From: Schistosoma haematobium
Lineage: Eukaryota; Platyhelminthes; Trematoda; Strigeidida; Schistosomatidae
DNA length: 64,000 bases
Assembly (NCBI RefSeq): GCF_000699445.3
Contig: NC_067196.1
Location: 29,715,116 to 29,779,115 of the forward strand
Reading direction: 5' to 3'
Each line of letters starts with the position of its first letter. The stretch's first letter is position 1. Made by a program: the position numbers and the translations under genes. A model generated the notes under the pieces. The model ran no database searches, was not told the DNA's origin, and was given only the letters and a program-made list of their open reading frames with translations. Of the stretch, positions 38,501 through 53,500 are shown piece by piece.

Positions 38501-41500
38501 TTGGGTGAAGGTCACCGCATATATTTATATTTATATATATGATATCTTGAATATATATAGTGTAATTGGTCACCGTGATTATTGTCTCGTCAATGTGTAT
38601 TGTGGTACATAACATAAATTCTGGTGATCTATAGCGCCAATTGAATTTCGATGATGACTAAGTAGGGTATTTTTCTACAAAAATAGCTATGGCTCTCATT
38701 CAAACAATAAAACAGGTTAATTTCGTTAAAGCTTATAACACGATCAGACGTAGTGGCTTAGCTTCGTTAATTGACCACCTTGATAACCGTTATTATGCAA
38801 ATCCCAATGGTGTTTGAATTCAGAAGTCAATAAGTAGTGGTCACAACAACATCAAGCGAATACAGAGGTGAATTTATAGTCAAATCGAATCAAGGCGCAG
38901 CTAAGCAAGGCAAAGGCTATTAATACGATTCGAGCACATATATACATGAGAAAGAGAATGACTCATCGAGCAGTATTTAAGACATCAACATTTTCACATG
39001 AAGAGAGATAAATGTTTGTAAGCTCTCACATGTGATCAAACGTACACGTTTGTACAAATATGATAGTGACCATAATAACACAAAGAAACAAGAGAATTGT
39101 TACTGTTTGAAAAAGATTGTCTGTTAAATAGGTTAGTAAAAAGGCTTGACTAAAACTAACCATAATCGAGATTAATCGCAGGGTGTTGCTATACTGACAT
39201 AATTTTACGTGAAGATATTATTTATCGTCATGTGGTCAGGACCACTAACCACAGTAATCATCAACACTATCTAGTAGGAGTACGAGAGTGTACGTATTTC
39301 GGTCTATTTTTGTCGATAATCCAGCAAATTCTATAACATCGTCAGAAGTATATCTGAAACTTAACTATTGTAGTGAATATACGAAACCCATGATATCGTT
39401 ACTGTGTAAGTGTGCACGATTCTAATTCATTGTTCTAGTCTCCATTCAATTTCTTTTAGTGTTATATTGAAAAGAGGGTGGTTTCAATACTTAGCAAAGT
39501 TAGTTTATCAGATAGGTTGTACAATCGTTCAATACTTAATTGACCGATGATTACTAAAGTCTATGCTTATACAAAACACTGGGATTTCGTGCTAGTTGCT
39601 TATACTGAAGAGGTAAGTGATAACACTTCGGGGAGAAGATTAATTACAACTCATCGTTTTCAACATGAAAGATGAAATTGAAGATTACCAGTGTTAAATT
39701 GAGTTACATCATCCAGTGGAAATGATATGAGATGTTATGATATAGATATAGATTCTTCCAATCTAGTAGTATGTTTAAGGTATCCGATCATAAAGTATAG
39801 TAATTCGAATAGTTTGAAATAATGCTGAAAAAGATTTGATGTATTACATTAATTCGCTCACTTAGGGAGCTTTTCTATCTATGCGCACATGTAAAGTTAT
39901 TGCACGACTTGACGTAAACTAAAAGAATACTAACCAATATAAAGGATTCTGCAATACAATTTTACATTAAATTAAGTCCAGTAATGAATCCGGAATTTGG
40001 ATTAAACCCCAACAATCCTAAGTAAATGATTCAACCACAAGATCTAGATCCCTCAAAGACGATTACGTATCGACGATCCTTTCGTACTGACTATATTCAA
40101 CAATTTCATTACATTATAGAGTTAAGTGCCTTGAATGATCAGCGAATGAAGTTTGATATGCGAACCATATTGCCACTATTCAAGGAAACTAACAAAATAA
40201 TAGTAAGAGCATATGACTATTTTGATTGCAATGAAATGGATGGAACAGTTTACTTTCCTAGTAGCCTAATTATAAGACCAGACTTTCAAGTTATCATTTT
40301 GAATTTCTCACTCTAGGCATCTTAACATCATCAAATAGCTTACATTTTAAATAGGATATGTATATATATACCCTATTTAACGACTGAAAGTCTACGTAAG
40401 AATTTGCATTATTTAGTTACATAGATGTCATTGAGATAGATTTTTATTGAGCTAGTCAGTTCTCCATAAAAACCTTATCAAAGTTATCATGATGTCGTTC
40501 ATTTTTCACAGATGTCACTCGACGAATTTACCAGTATTGAGTCTAAAGTGTTTTGACCATTAATCTTCAAATGTTAGAAATATTCAGGTTATTTTTAGGG
40601 ATGCTGTGATGCAAAAGCTTTACGCTTCAGTGATCTGCAATGACGACCTTAATAAATGTGTTGGTCAAAATCTGACTTGTCCATATGATTTAGTCAAGAC
40701 TATTGAGAATATAGAAATGTTTCTATGTCTATTGACCAAGGTATTCAGTGCTAGAAGTACTTCTTGATATCAAAGTGTACAGAAGTCGACTGAATAAAGA
40801 GTAGTTTACAATGACAGGAATAAGTGAAAGACTGTGTAGTGTTTTCTGACATTTGCGTCCATCCTTGATAAATCACTTGCAATCTGACACGTCATTTCGA
40901 CATAATTAAATATTACTCATACGAACAATAGCTCTAATCCCCTGACAACTTATCAAATGAGAGATTATTGATCCGTTAGGAAAATTACCATTTCAATATG
41001 GTTAATTGAAGTAGCATTTAATCAGGAAATCGTTTTATCATGAAAAATGTATGAGTTACACTTTCAACCACAGTGTGTAGAAGCTGGGATTATTTGATGA
41101 GTCATGTAATATCATATATAGTAATAATTACACAAGTAAATTGTTCACTGAGTAATTATACTCCAAAGTTCATAGCACCATACATGTTTAAAAATTGAAG
41201 TGAATGAGAGGTTTGTACGTTTCTAAGTTTTATCGAAGTAAATAAATGAATGTATTTCTTCTAAGCTCCGTGTCATCGTCATTTCGTTAATGAATATTGA
41301 AAGACAGTGCTTTAAAAAACCTTAGCAAGTTTGCAAAACTTGATGTTTAAAATCTTTCAAATTCCTTTTTTATATAATCTGATGTACATAACAAAACTTA
41401 TTTGGTTTTGATCGGATCTGATTAAAAAGCTCTTTCATGTTTTTTTCATTAGAAAATTAGAATTATCTATGTAATAATTTGCAAAGTGGATTGAAAATAT

Positions 41501-44500
41501 TCTTACTAGTATCGGTACTTCTTCGAAATACTCAGATAAGTAAAACAGAAAACACATTTCAAAGAGATCACTGATTTAATCAGCAAATCATTGCATCAAT
41601 ATTCCAATGTCATCAGGAAAAACTGTTGAAATTTAATTATTTTTCCTCGAATCTTCATAGGTATCTTTCATCTTAGTTTCTGTATTATAGATTGATGCCT
41701 CTTAGTTTAAGTGATTCATTTAAACAAACATTTGCGATAGTTCAAAGGATCACTATGTCTTCTATTAAATTATCCTCATATAATCAGTTAAACCATACTG
41801 TAAAAAAACCTAGAACCAAACACTACATCATTTAACGGAGCTGGAACATTAAGAAGAGAAACTTATTATTTATTCAATCAGTTGATAGACAGTTATTTTA
41901 ATACGTAGATATAAAATTGAATAGAAAAAAAGGATATTCATTGTTCACACTGTTAAAATAGTGAAAAAGAATTTTTCCAATAATAATAACAAACTACTAT
42001 AGCTGGGACGACAAATTACAAAGAAACCCCGTGTATTATGAATTGAGAAAAAAAAGATTATTAGATTAATTATCACGTAGAACAATATAGTGCATGACAT
42101 TTTACTTAATTTATGATGATAAACATACATATTATATTGAGTAGAGTTAATCATTAAAATTTAGTTTTCTCGCTTAACGAATTGGTATTGATTACCCTTA
42201 TTTTTACATGTAATGTGTATAGAAACTATGCTATGCTTTATGTATTTAACATATACATATGTATATGGATTTAAAGAGAACAGGCTTGCAATAATGTCTC
42301 ATCCCTTTGAATATGACTGTAATTGTTTCTTTCTTTTACGAAAAAAAAGGGAAAAAAACAAATGAAATATTTCATCTATATATGGAAGCTGTTTGACACT
42401 GGGAAGGCTAGTAAAGTGTACAGTTGCTTCGTTCATTCTAAAGAAAAGTATTTTCATTTGACTAATGCATTATTCTTTATGCTAAATTGAAAACATCGCA
42501 TACAACGACATATTTACTACAAATTGAAACTCAGTCATACAAATAATAATAACGAAAATTAGAGCGTGTTAACATCCACAACAAGTTGATGAACTTATAA
42601 ATTCTAACTAAGAAATACTATTGGCATGGCTCATTACAATAACGTGACCAATTACTTATGTTATAGTGTTATTTAATTTACTCAACTGTAAGAGTCACAA
42701 ATTTTATACGATGATTCGAATCCCTATTAATCAATGGTTGAAACTGAAGTGATCTGAAGACAAGACATGTGTAAATATTAGTTGAAATCAATTTACGTTT
42801 ACACAAGTAATTTGTTATTCTCTCTATATATATACAAAATGTTACTTACTATTATCTATGCATAATCCATGAAATTTAATGATATTTGGATGTGGTTCTA
42901 GCTCAATTAAAACTTTCGCTTCTCGAATTAAATTAATTAATTGCCTATTTCGAAATCCATCTAGAGAATAACAAAAGAAAATGGTGAAGTTAACAAATAG
43001 AAAAAAACAATGTCTATGTAAAACAAAAACATTAGTAAAGGTAAAATAAATTGTACACGAAAAACTTACTGTAATAAAAACAGTGTAATTCATCAAGAAT
43101 CAATGGCAGATAAATACTAACATCATTCAATTATGATCTCGTTTTGTCGTAATATTCAAACATTCAAGTGGTTCACTAAATATCACGTGTTAATTATTTA
43201 CTCATAGTATCTGGAGTTTTATTTTTTAGATGAAACAATAATTATGTTAGTCTACTACAAGGGAAATCATTTTGACAGGCATTAGAAAATTATCACACAA
43301 TCTATCGTAGAATAAACACTATTGTTATATTTCTAAGCTTAATTTACTTTATTGTCTTTGTAATAGAAGACAAATCATTATCTCGTGAGAAAATGCATGA
43401 AAAGTACCAATTAAACATGATTTACAATAGCAAAATCATATTAAAACACCTTTCATCACTTTCCAACCTCAAGCCGACATAAATACATAAGAGACGTTTA
43501 CCTGATGAACAGAAAATAATGAATTCATAAATCCAATTGTTTAAACGTTTGGTAACACTTTACTTAATAAAAATAATATTGACTTGAAAAGTTATTTGTT
43601 ATATGGTTTTATTTTGAAATTAGAAACTTATGAAACCTCTGTTCAAAATTAAAAAGTTTAATTGTTTTCCTAAAACTTAATCAAATCTATATGAAGTTAA
43701 AACAGTCAAGTATGAGAAAAGTATGTATTCAGATGATTCGCTACAGGCTAATTCATTTAAAGTTAAAAACTTGTTCTGTCACCAATATATATATATGTTT
43801 ATCCCATCTGATTAACACAGAGTGTACATATGACATGGTAATTTTATGTTGCTAAACATTAGTTCACTATGATATTAGAGATAATTTAATCAATATATAA
43901 ATATCAGAATGGGTTTTGTGGAGATTTTTAGAACTTTCACTAGTCCTATGTCTGAATCTCGCGGGGTGCAGGATCGTGGATGCGCACAGCTGAGGAGTCC
44001 CATACTAGGACCAAACGGCCGTCTAGTGCTTCCAGGTTTTCCATGGTGGTCTAGCTTCAATTAACTCACGATTTCAACCAGTGCAATGTGTAAATACATG
44101 GAATGTTAACTAGACAGTAGTTTGTATGATTATATAAAATAATACGATGTATTTATAAAGTTGTCAATGAACAAAGTTTTTTAAGAAGAGCTATCGAAAT
44201 TAATACTTCAGAAGATGAAAAAAAGGAACCGAACATTGAAACAAAACATCTTGGAATTTAATAAATTTCTTATAAATATTCGTTTAAAATGTGGTAAGAT
44301 GAAACGGTTTGTTGTTGAACCATCACTCGAATAAAATATAAATTGGTACTGTAATTTTACTTCAACCCGATTGGACGATAGAAGAATATCACCAATTCTT
44401 CAAACTAAACAGAATTAAAGCCTTCTATAAGACTACCAAAATCCCTTAGTTTTCAGCATGACATATAACAGATCACTACAAGACACATTTTTTAAGAAAT

Positions 44501-47500
44501 TCGATCTATATTCTTGTGTATTTCTCTATTGGAAAAGTTAATGAATAATTGGTGCATGAGTTGAACAAATGTACTTTGTCTAGGTAAAAGCTAGAAAAGG
44601 CAAACATGATCACATATAAACATAGATCAACAAAATTTCACCTTATAATTTTTAATATTTGATATAACGAAAGAAATACAAACACAGTTTAGGTAATATC
44701 ACATGAAGAACATACTCATTTACCTAATTATCGTTTAAATATTGTTTTACGAAATTTATCCATCAACGTTTCTATGCTTTTTACAATAGACCTTAAAACA
44801 TATGCATGCACATACAACTCAACAATATTGTATAGCAGTATGGAATATAGGTTTAATATACTGTGTAGGAGACTTATGGTACTTATCACATTAATCAAAT
44901 ACCTAGACTTATATATACCAAGTTAACAGAAAAACAATTAGTACCTAAGAGATTAAATGTCTAAACAACTGAGCTGGCCTTGACTACTGATAAAAATTGT
45001 AAATGTTTCTACATAGTTCATCAGTTAAAATGAATAAAAATTCCTATTAACATCTCAATTTATTGCGATGTTTAAATCATACGACAGATTTAGAATATTT
45101 ACTCATTTAACTTAAAGTGAATCTAATTAATAACAGTTGAACTATTGTAAACTTCAAATTACATTAATTCTTGATGAATACATATATATATATATTGGCT
45201 ATTGGATGAGGTAATTGAAATATTGAAACTATCATAATGAGTTTGAACAATTTAAATAAATTGTGAAAGAGAAATCAAATGATAGAAAAACACCTTCAAC
45301 AACATTATGAGAAGATGGCTTCAAATAAATAGTTGTAAGCATTAAGATAATATGAATATCAATACAGGAAGTTCATATAACGATGAATTTCAAATGGTTA
45401 ATAGAATAAATAATAGGCTAGATGATTTTTTCTTAAAAGTGACAATTTCCAATATGCGTATAGTGATATCCAACTATTATATTATAATGTCTAGGATTTC
45501 TTTAAAAAGTATATAACAATCTTGAAAGTTTTCATTTGTTGATTTTGTAGAACTACATAATTTAAACAATGTATATATCTATAGAATATGTATAATAATG
45601 AAGTCTTACAACATGTTAGATCCTACTTTTTAAAAATGTCCCAGTTATGCGGGCTGGTCATAGTAATTGATTTTTCAATTTTATGACTTTACAAAGCAAT
45701 CGTAATAATTGTTTAATTTACTCTGTGTTATTTACTTCAGTTTTTTATCTGAACTTCTTAAAATCTCCAGATCATCTTGAATTCCTCATACGTCTAGAAT
45801 TTCCTAGTAGGAAGTTCCATAACTGACGTTTATGAATTTATTACTCACACTATACTAAATGTTATAGCATGGTACTTTTATAATTTAGAACTCACTTGTA
45901 ATTTCTTGAATGTTCTTGGTTCTGAATTTGATGCAAATCAATATCAATTAGCTGTATCTACGCTCTAGATAACACTAGAACAGTCATCAGTAAGATGGAA
46001 CCTGACACGTATAAACATCGGCCTAGAGTACCATGCTACATCAGTAAAGTGACATAAAATTATTAACATGAATACCAATGTACTAATAGTAGTATCAGTG
46101 ATTTTAGAAAAGATTAGGTATAGGAAAATATGACTCCAGAAAGAAATGAATTCGTGGAATAAAAGGTATGAAATAATCTTGAAACTAAGGTTCTAAGGAA
46201 GACAAATAAAGAATCCATGTACGCCATTGTGACATATTCTGATTCATGTCACCAGATGTCTTTAATCATTAGTCACGAAAATCCCATTGATCTCAACAAG
46301 ATAATCTTAATGAACTAATATAGTTCAATTCAGGAGTCAATGATTTCATGAGTTGATGGCGCATGTTTTATTAATAAGCCCTAGCTTACTCTTACAACAA
46401 CCAACATCGTTTGTCGAGTTAGGAGGCCGTTTGTCATACATAATGAGTGCTTTAGCCACTTTATTTGGTGAATGTCCACAAATCACATTAACTGATCTAC
46501 TATCTTTACTAAGTGCCCTACAGGTAACTACAATATTGTTGAATCAGTACGCCAAACATAGACGAGAAATTGCTTAGGATACACCTATGGTAAATACTTA
46601 GTCTACCTATGTCTTCTACTTTTAAATATCGTGTTTTACAGCAAAATAGTAACACGCAGCGGATTATCATAGAGTGTAGTCGCCCACGCTACAAAAGATG
46701 CGGGTTAGTAAAGCCAAGTGAGCATTCTGTACCTGTGTTAAGATTTAGTCAGGAAGCAAACCAACAGGACTGACTAAACTTTCAAGATAGTCGAAGTAGT
46801 TAACGTGCTCAGATGCTTTATTCCATATGGTTGCTTTAGGCATTGATGTTGACCGGTTCTGAACCAACATTTTAGATTTGAAGGGTGAGAGATGGATGCA
46901 AAACATGATTGTATTGTTATTTAAGGTATTCGGAGGACTGGATTATGTCAGGGTCATCATGAAATAATATTATTTATTCGTGTGTTCTAAGTCAATAAGT
47001 GAGTCTCCTAGTAGGAGATCAATCCTTCGAAAATGTATTGGTGTGTAATTCATGTCACAGTGATCATCCGGTATTTTGTATCAGTGACTCAAAAATCGTT
47101 TGGGAAAACTTATGATTGAGTAGGAATCTTGAATTTAAAAAATGTTCCCCATACTTTTGCGATAATTTCCTTTTCGTAATAATTTTTGAATATTTAAATA
47201 CAAACAGCCAAACCATCTCAATGAGCTAATGGCTCTAATCTTCAATAGCTAGTTTCGAACGCTTCCAACCTTAGGTAAATTTATTAAAGTCAAACAGTTC
47301 AGTACAAAATCAGATTCTGAAGATCTGAAATACCCATTTCATTAAATAAATTCATTGTCCCCAACGAATCATATAAAGAATTATTCCTCAAATGACACTA
47401 CGATTAGTGTCCTGGTTATTAGACATTATTACAGTCTACCAAACTAGAAATGCAGTTTTACCACAGTAAATGAACAAATCTAGGGCTACAGGCGTATACC

Positions 47501-50500
47501 ATAGTTTTGAATTGCAGTTAAGGAATTTTAGTACCAATCAGTTTTTCCATAATTAATAAAACTCCGAATTCTCAAACTTTGTGCACAGCAATTTTTTAAT
47601 ATCACATTATAAGAAAATAATGCCTAGCAGTGTGAGTCAGTGGGACTTAAATTACCAAAGATAACTGATTTTTTCGATCTCCAGCCAAAGAGATTATTGG
47701 TTAGTAGTTTGATAAATCCAATTGTTTTTATTATGCATGTTAAAGATGATACACCAGACAGGTAAACGACATTTTACTTGGTATCCACAATTTCTGAAGT
47801 GAAAACTCTAAGTTTTTAATTTATTTAAAAGTTCAAATCCGAAATACTATTCGGTCAGAACTAGTTCTTGGTCAATTACAAAACTGCCTTTATAAATGGA
47901 TAGTTTATGGAAAAGAAAACGACAATGTAAACAAATTCTACATATTTGATGAACTTATTAAAAACTACAGGTTACTCTGCATGTAAACTGAGAAAAAATG
48001 ACATATAGACTCGTGTTTATAGATATCGTTTATTCCTTTCTTATAATCTTTATAAGGAGCTAAACAAATTTTCAAGTCCTCGAATCGTTCCTAATTAGGG
48101 TTAGGATTAATGGTTTTCATCACGAATTGACATTAGCTATAACGCAAAAGTGGTTTGTATTCATGCAGATCAATGAATTTAGCGCAGAAATCCGAAGGGC
48201 ACTATACGAATAATTCGTCTACAAAATATGGTAACAAGTTAAAGTTTGTTTCAGGGTTAAGGGTTTGGAGATTAAGACGTAGGAATAGTGTTGATTTACT
48301 CGTTACAGTTTAAAAAGATAGAATTGAGTTCAGTTTGTCTTAGGCTATCCGTTCTTACTCTGTGGTTGAAAAAAAGAAATACTTCACCATTAGTTCAAAC
48401 ATTTTGAGCAATATAAAAGGTATTTCTACTGTTCGTCTTAAGTAATGTTTGGATTTCGCGCAAAAATCTTAATTCTAACGAGCTAGTCCACAATATCCTA
48501 ATACTTTTGTCCATTATTCCTTACTTTTAAACAAATTCGTTTACTAATGATGAGCTAGCAACGACTTATCTTTGTAGATTTACTCAGCAACTATTAGTAA
48601 TAATAATAACACTATTATTATTGTTACTATTATCATTATTAATATCACTACTATTATTGACAGTGACATATGGACGACTATATGAGTACAACAGATTATT
48701 GTTCACTGTCAGACAACTTTATTCACAATAAATGAAGCTTTTATTTTCTCTCATACAAATGGCACTATTTATTTCCCATGTAATTATATTTTTGGGTTAA
48801 GTTAATTACACAGACAGATGCAAAAGATAATTTTATTAATTCAGTATTTTTGTACAGATACAAATGAAACTTATAACATTAATTTGTATTCTACTCATTT
48901 TCAGTATGATCTGTAAGTAGTTTGACCAGACATTTTTTAATTAAATTGTTTAAAAATTGGATCTTAACAATATTGGTGGGAAGATTTCATGTGTTTTTTT
49001 TTAAAGCTTATACAACATCATAAAATATGAAACAATTAGTTACTAGATATATCCTAGAATGAATGAATAGAATAATTTAAGAGAAAGAGGGATGTTCGAA
49101 TTAATTTTCAAAGGCGATCGATTCGAGAGTAAATTTCGTATCCTTGCAATATTTGTTTTCCTAACATATATATGTATGTACTTTTTCACTTAATGTGCAA
49201 AACGTTTATTAATATTATGAACTTTTCTGTGTTTTGAACTAGAACTAAATTTCAATTGTTGAGATCATGAGTCGATTGAAGCTAGACCACCATGGAAAAC
49301 CTGGAAGCACTGGACGGCCATTTCATCCTATCGTGGGACTCTTCAGGAGTGCGCATCGACGACCTCGCCCCCTGCGAGACTCGAACCCAGGACCTATTGG
49401 TCTCGCACGTGAGCACTTAAGCACTAGACCACTGAGCCGGCATCCAACGATGTTAATGTCTAACTTCAACTAATCCACTAAATTCAGCGACATATACACC
49501 ACTGTCATCAGTGAGTTACCATCTCACAACTAAATTATCTTTAATTCGGAGAAAATATTACCGTTTTGAGTAGGGCATATAAAAAATCAGTAAATTGGAA
49601 TTCTAAAGTACTTGTCGTACTAATTACAACTGAGTTTATGTTCTGATTTACCTATCATTTCTAAGTAACATAAATCAACGAGGACCATTCTAAATGATGT
49701 GAATACTATAACATTATCACTTCTAGTTGATTCACGTGATCAATTAAACCAACATTATGCAAATGTAATCGAAGTATTGGGTCCTCGATAATTAGTAAGG
49801 TTACAGTCGTACCCATCTTGTTCGTAATCCAATTTATCTGCTTGTATATCATTACGGTTTTATCATAAACCAAGTGGAAAATCTAGTCGACGAGGAACTA
49901 AACATAATTATAGTGATATAACTCAATCATGAACAATGTAAAGCCCCGGATTATTATGTATCAACCAAAGCTGCTGCATTATATAAAAAATATAAACATT
50001 TCATACACGTCATCAATGGAGGAAGAAGGGTCAAAAGGTGAGAGATTATCTTCAAGATATATATCCATCAATATGCTCAATTCAATATTTGGTCTACGGA
50101 TATTCGAATAATAAAACTATTCAAATTAACGTTTTAGCTGATGCGTTTTCGATTGGGTAAGTGATGAGATTATATTAGAATGGTGTCCCAACAGTCGTCA
50201 GTAACACTGGCTATAATTTGTAGAATGCATACATAATAAAATTCATTAGATAGGAAGGGGATATTTTTAATCACAAAAGCAATTAAATATTTAAAGTATT
50301 TACTGGATGGTATATATATATATATAACCGAACTCACCTTTCAACGTTTTGATAGCAATCTCAGTACCATTAGAATTGCTTTCGTCGTCAGCATTAATGG
50401 ATAACTTTCCTTTATAAACAATTCCATAATTACCTTCACCAAGGAGATTTTCTAGAGTAAAAGATGATTTCGGTATATATGTTTTAGGACTAGAATTCAA

Positions 50501-53500
50501 ATACTGAGTTAACCATTGTAACAGCATTACGTTACATTGTAGAACGTTATATTTTTGTGAAAAATATTTGGATGGTTGACATAGTAATCTTTGTGAAAAT
50601 GACGTAAGTATATCTATTATCTTATGTTTTGTATCTGTATCGACACTACTGATGTTAGAAGAACCAGATCGAGAATATATTGCACATGGTGATAAAGGGG
50701 AAGATAATGACAACGATGGTGGCGACGACGATGTAGAAGAGCCGGAGTGATGCAATAATAATTTATGTTCTGGCTTTGTGTACAGTAAATTCATTTTACG
50801 GAAAACATCAACACGTTTCGATTTTGCATTTTTATCCAAAAAATCAATAGGTATAGATAGCACAGTTTGCATTGACTTACGCCTAATTTGTATACAATAT
50901 ATCAATGATAGAGGGATAGTTGAAATTGTTATAAATATGATTATCCAAATAAGAATAGGTGGGAGGAACCTAGAGATTAAATCTGTTGTAAAATAATGAT
51001 AAAAATGAAAAAGACATGTAAGGAAGAACGGCTAAGCAATTGAACATATTCAATAATCTAGCTTAGATTGATGATATCTAGTAACTTTACTAGTATAGTG
51101 GGAATAGTATAAACAAAAGGAATATTATATTTAAAATAAGAACAAACAATATCAATGATGAATTTTACGACATTATGAAAGCGTATTTTTGAAATTGTAC
51201 AATTACAAGTTAAAAGTTTAGCCATATTTTGTTTTCCCTGAGATGTTAAGGTTTTAATGCTATCAAGCGAGAGGGCATTTGTGAACAAATGATACGCAGT
51301 ATGTAGTAGCTCCCTATCAATCTCTGAATGATTTATACATATACCAACGCTTACTTGTCCTCAGGTTAAAATGCTACTAGCATACGTCACATTAATTCAT
51401 TCATATTAAAACTCAAGGATTAATTAATCCCTATGTTCTAGTCTTAAACATAATACCGTTACTCGAAATATTCCTGAAGTGGTGTATTCTTTTTGAGTAG
51501 GTGGAAATTGTATGAGAGGATTGATTCTCGCGTTAGTTGTAGTTGGGAGTCGGCTGGTATCATTTCAGAATAATTTAATAAACAAACAAATCTACACAAT
51601 AAAGATATAAACCATAAGTCTATAACCTGAATGGAGAAATAAAGTTACACTCTAGAATCTATAGTACGGAAGTTCATGGCTGTCAACAATAACCTTCGTC
51701 TTTCAGTTATTTCAGTACACCAATTTTCATCCCCTGACATCATATCATTGAACAAACGTATTATTATCACAGTTAATATTCTTTGAATAGATACATTCTC
51801 TGTTTGTAAGTTGAAAATAGTTTTTTTCCAATACATTTATTTAACTGTTACTCTTACAAAACATAAGTAAATTATGAGAAGCGGAGTCAAATTTCGAGTA
51901 ATTGACCTTTGAGTAACATCCTATAACACGTAAATTAGTTCCTGTTGTTGATAAGATCTTATCGACCATTTGTTGTGTAACTTCTAATCCAGGTGATTCA
52001 ACATATAGATTAGTGTACTGTGTGATGTTCTGTAGATGGAAGCAATCGACAAGTATGTTAGTTTTTGATGGGCTTTTTATAACTATCTCATTATAAAGAC
52101 CAAAAATTACGATATAGAACTTTTTGCATTAAAAGAATTTTTCTAAGAGTTAACATCTTTAATGAACGTAATCTACTACGACGGTTGATGAATGTTTATA
52201 CATGATGAAATTAACCCTCCAGAATTACATCAATTGGTAAGTGATTTTCTAAATTATTAATATTTTGACTACTTGCAAGTAGTCATTAGGACCTTGATTC
52301 AATAATTTGTCTTCTAATAAAGAATCGACAAAAAGAGACGATACAACAAACTAGATACGATAACAACACAACATTACTGAATATATGTCCACAATGGCCT
52401 TCAGAACAACTTTTGAAGAGCATCATCCATAATCAGGATAAGATTGGATTTCGTTTCACTAATCAACTGGTATGTGTGTATGTAAACAGTATTAAGCTGT
52501 TGACAAATTTTTATAACTAAATCAAAATTTAGTTGATATATTGTACAATTACAAACAATCAACTACTTTAACCCATCAAGAAACAAAGTAAAGTATCTAC
52601 TAATATAAAAGAAGACCACATATTCAAATAAAAACACCGAGATTTTTCAATTTATTGGTGACGTAAACATGAATACTCAGGATTTTTGAATAGTCATGCC
52701 ATGATAACAAGAGAAAATCTTTGGAAAATCGGCAGTGTTTCGAACTAATATATATAAGACAAACAACTATTCATAATGAGAATTCTCTTAAACAATCATA
52801 TGGTTAACAGAAAACAAATATAAATATAATAAATCTTTCTAATAGGATAAAATCGATTATCATTTTAGTAATATTTAGGTATGGATATAATCACCAAATG
52901 ATTGAGAATAAGTTTTAATGGATGACGCTAGATTGTAGTACTATAAGCTAATGAAAAAAAATCACACCACGTCATTGTTTCCACTTTTTAGTTTTATTTT
53001 GAATTATTCACTCAAAGCACGTCCCAGCATGATCTAGTGTGCACCCTTAATGACAAGCCAATAGGCATATAGAACAAGAACGAAAAAAAATATGCTCATA
53101 AACATGTGATTGTTATCCTAGAGCAAGAACATTTTGGACTGATTTGTGAAATTAACCTTCATTTTATGTAAATTGACCAGCACTTTTATATTAGACAGAA
53201 GTTACATTTAAGTCTTACTTTAAACACAATGTAGCTTGTAACATGTTTGAACAGACAACCCCGATTCTTGCCTAATGATGAGGGGATGTATGATAAATAC
53301 TTGAGTGAGAACGCCCCCGCATGTAACAACACAGCCCAAATATAAATTAGGTGGTAATCTGACCAAATCATATTAAAATCCACAAGGTCGTTATACTATG
53401 AGCGTTAGACGGACATATACATGTTTATACATAAACATCAGACTTGTCATGTGAGCACCACTTCGGTTTGAAAATTAAACAGTAGGTTGATAGGCCTGGG

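Noticed and set aside
50300..50905. A separate intronless gene starting near 50,905.
   Set aside because: The frame begins at TTG in the middle of a membrane helix and ends by reading through a strong donor; it is part of an RTK exon.
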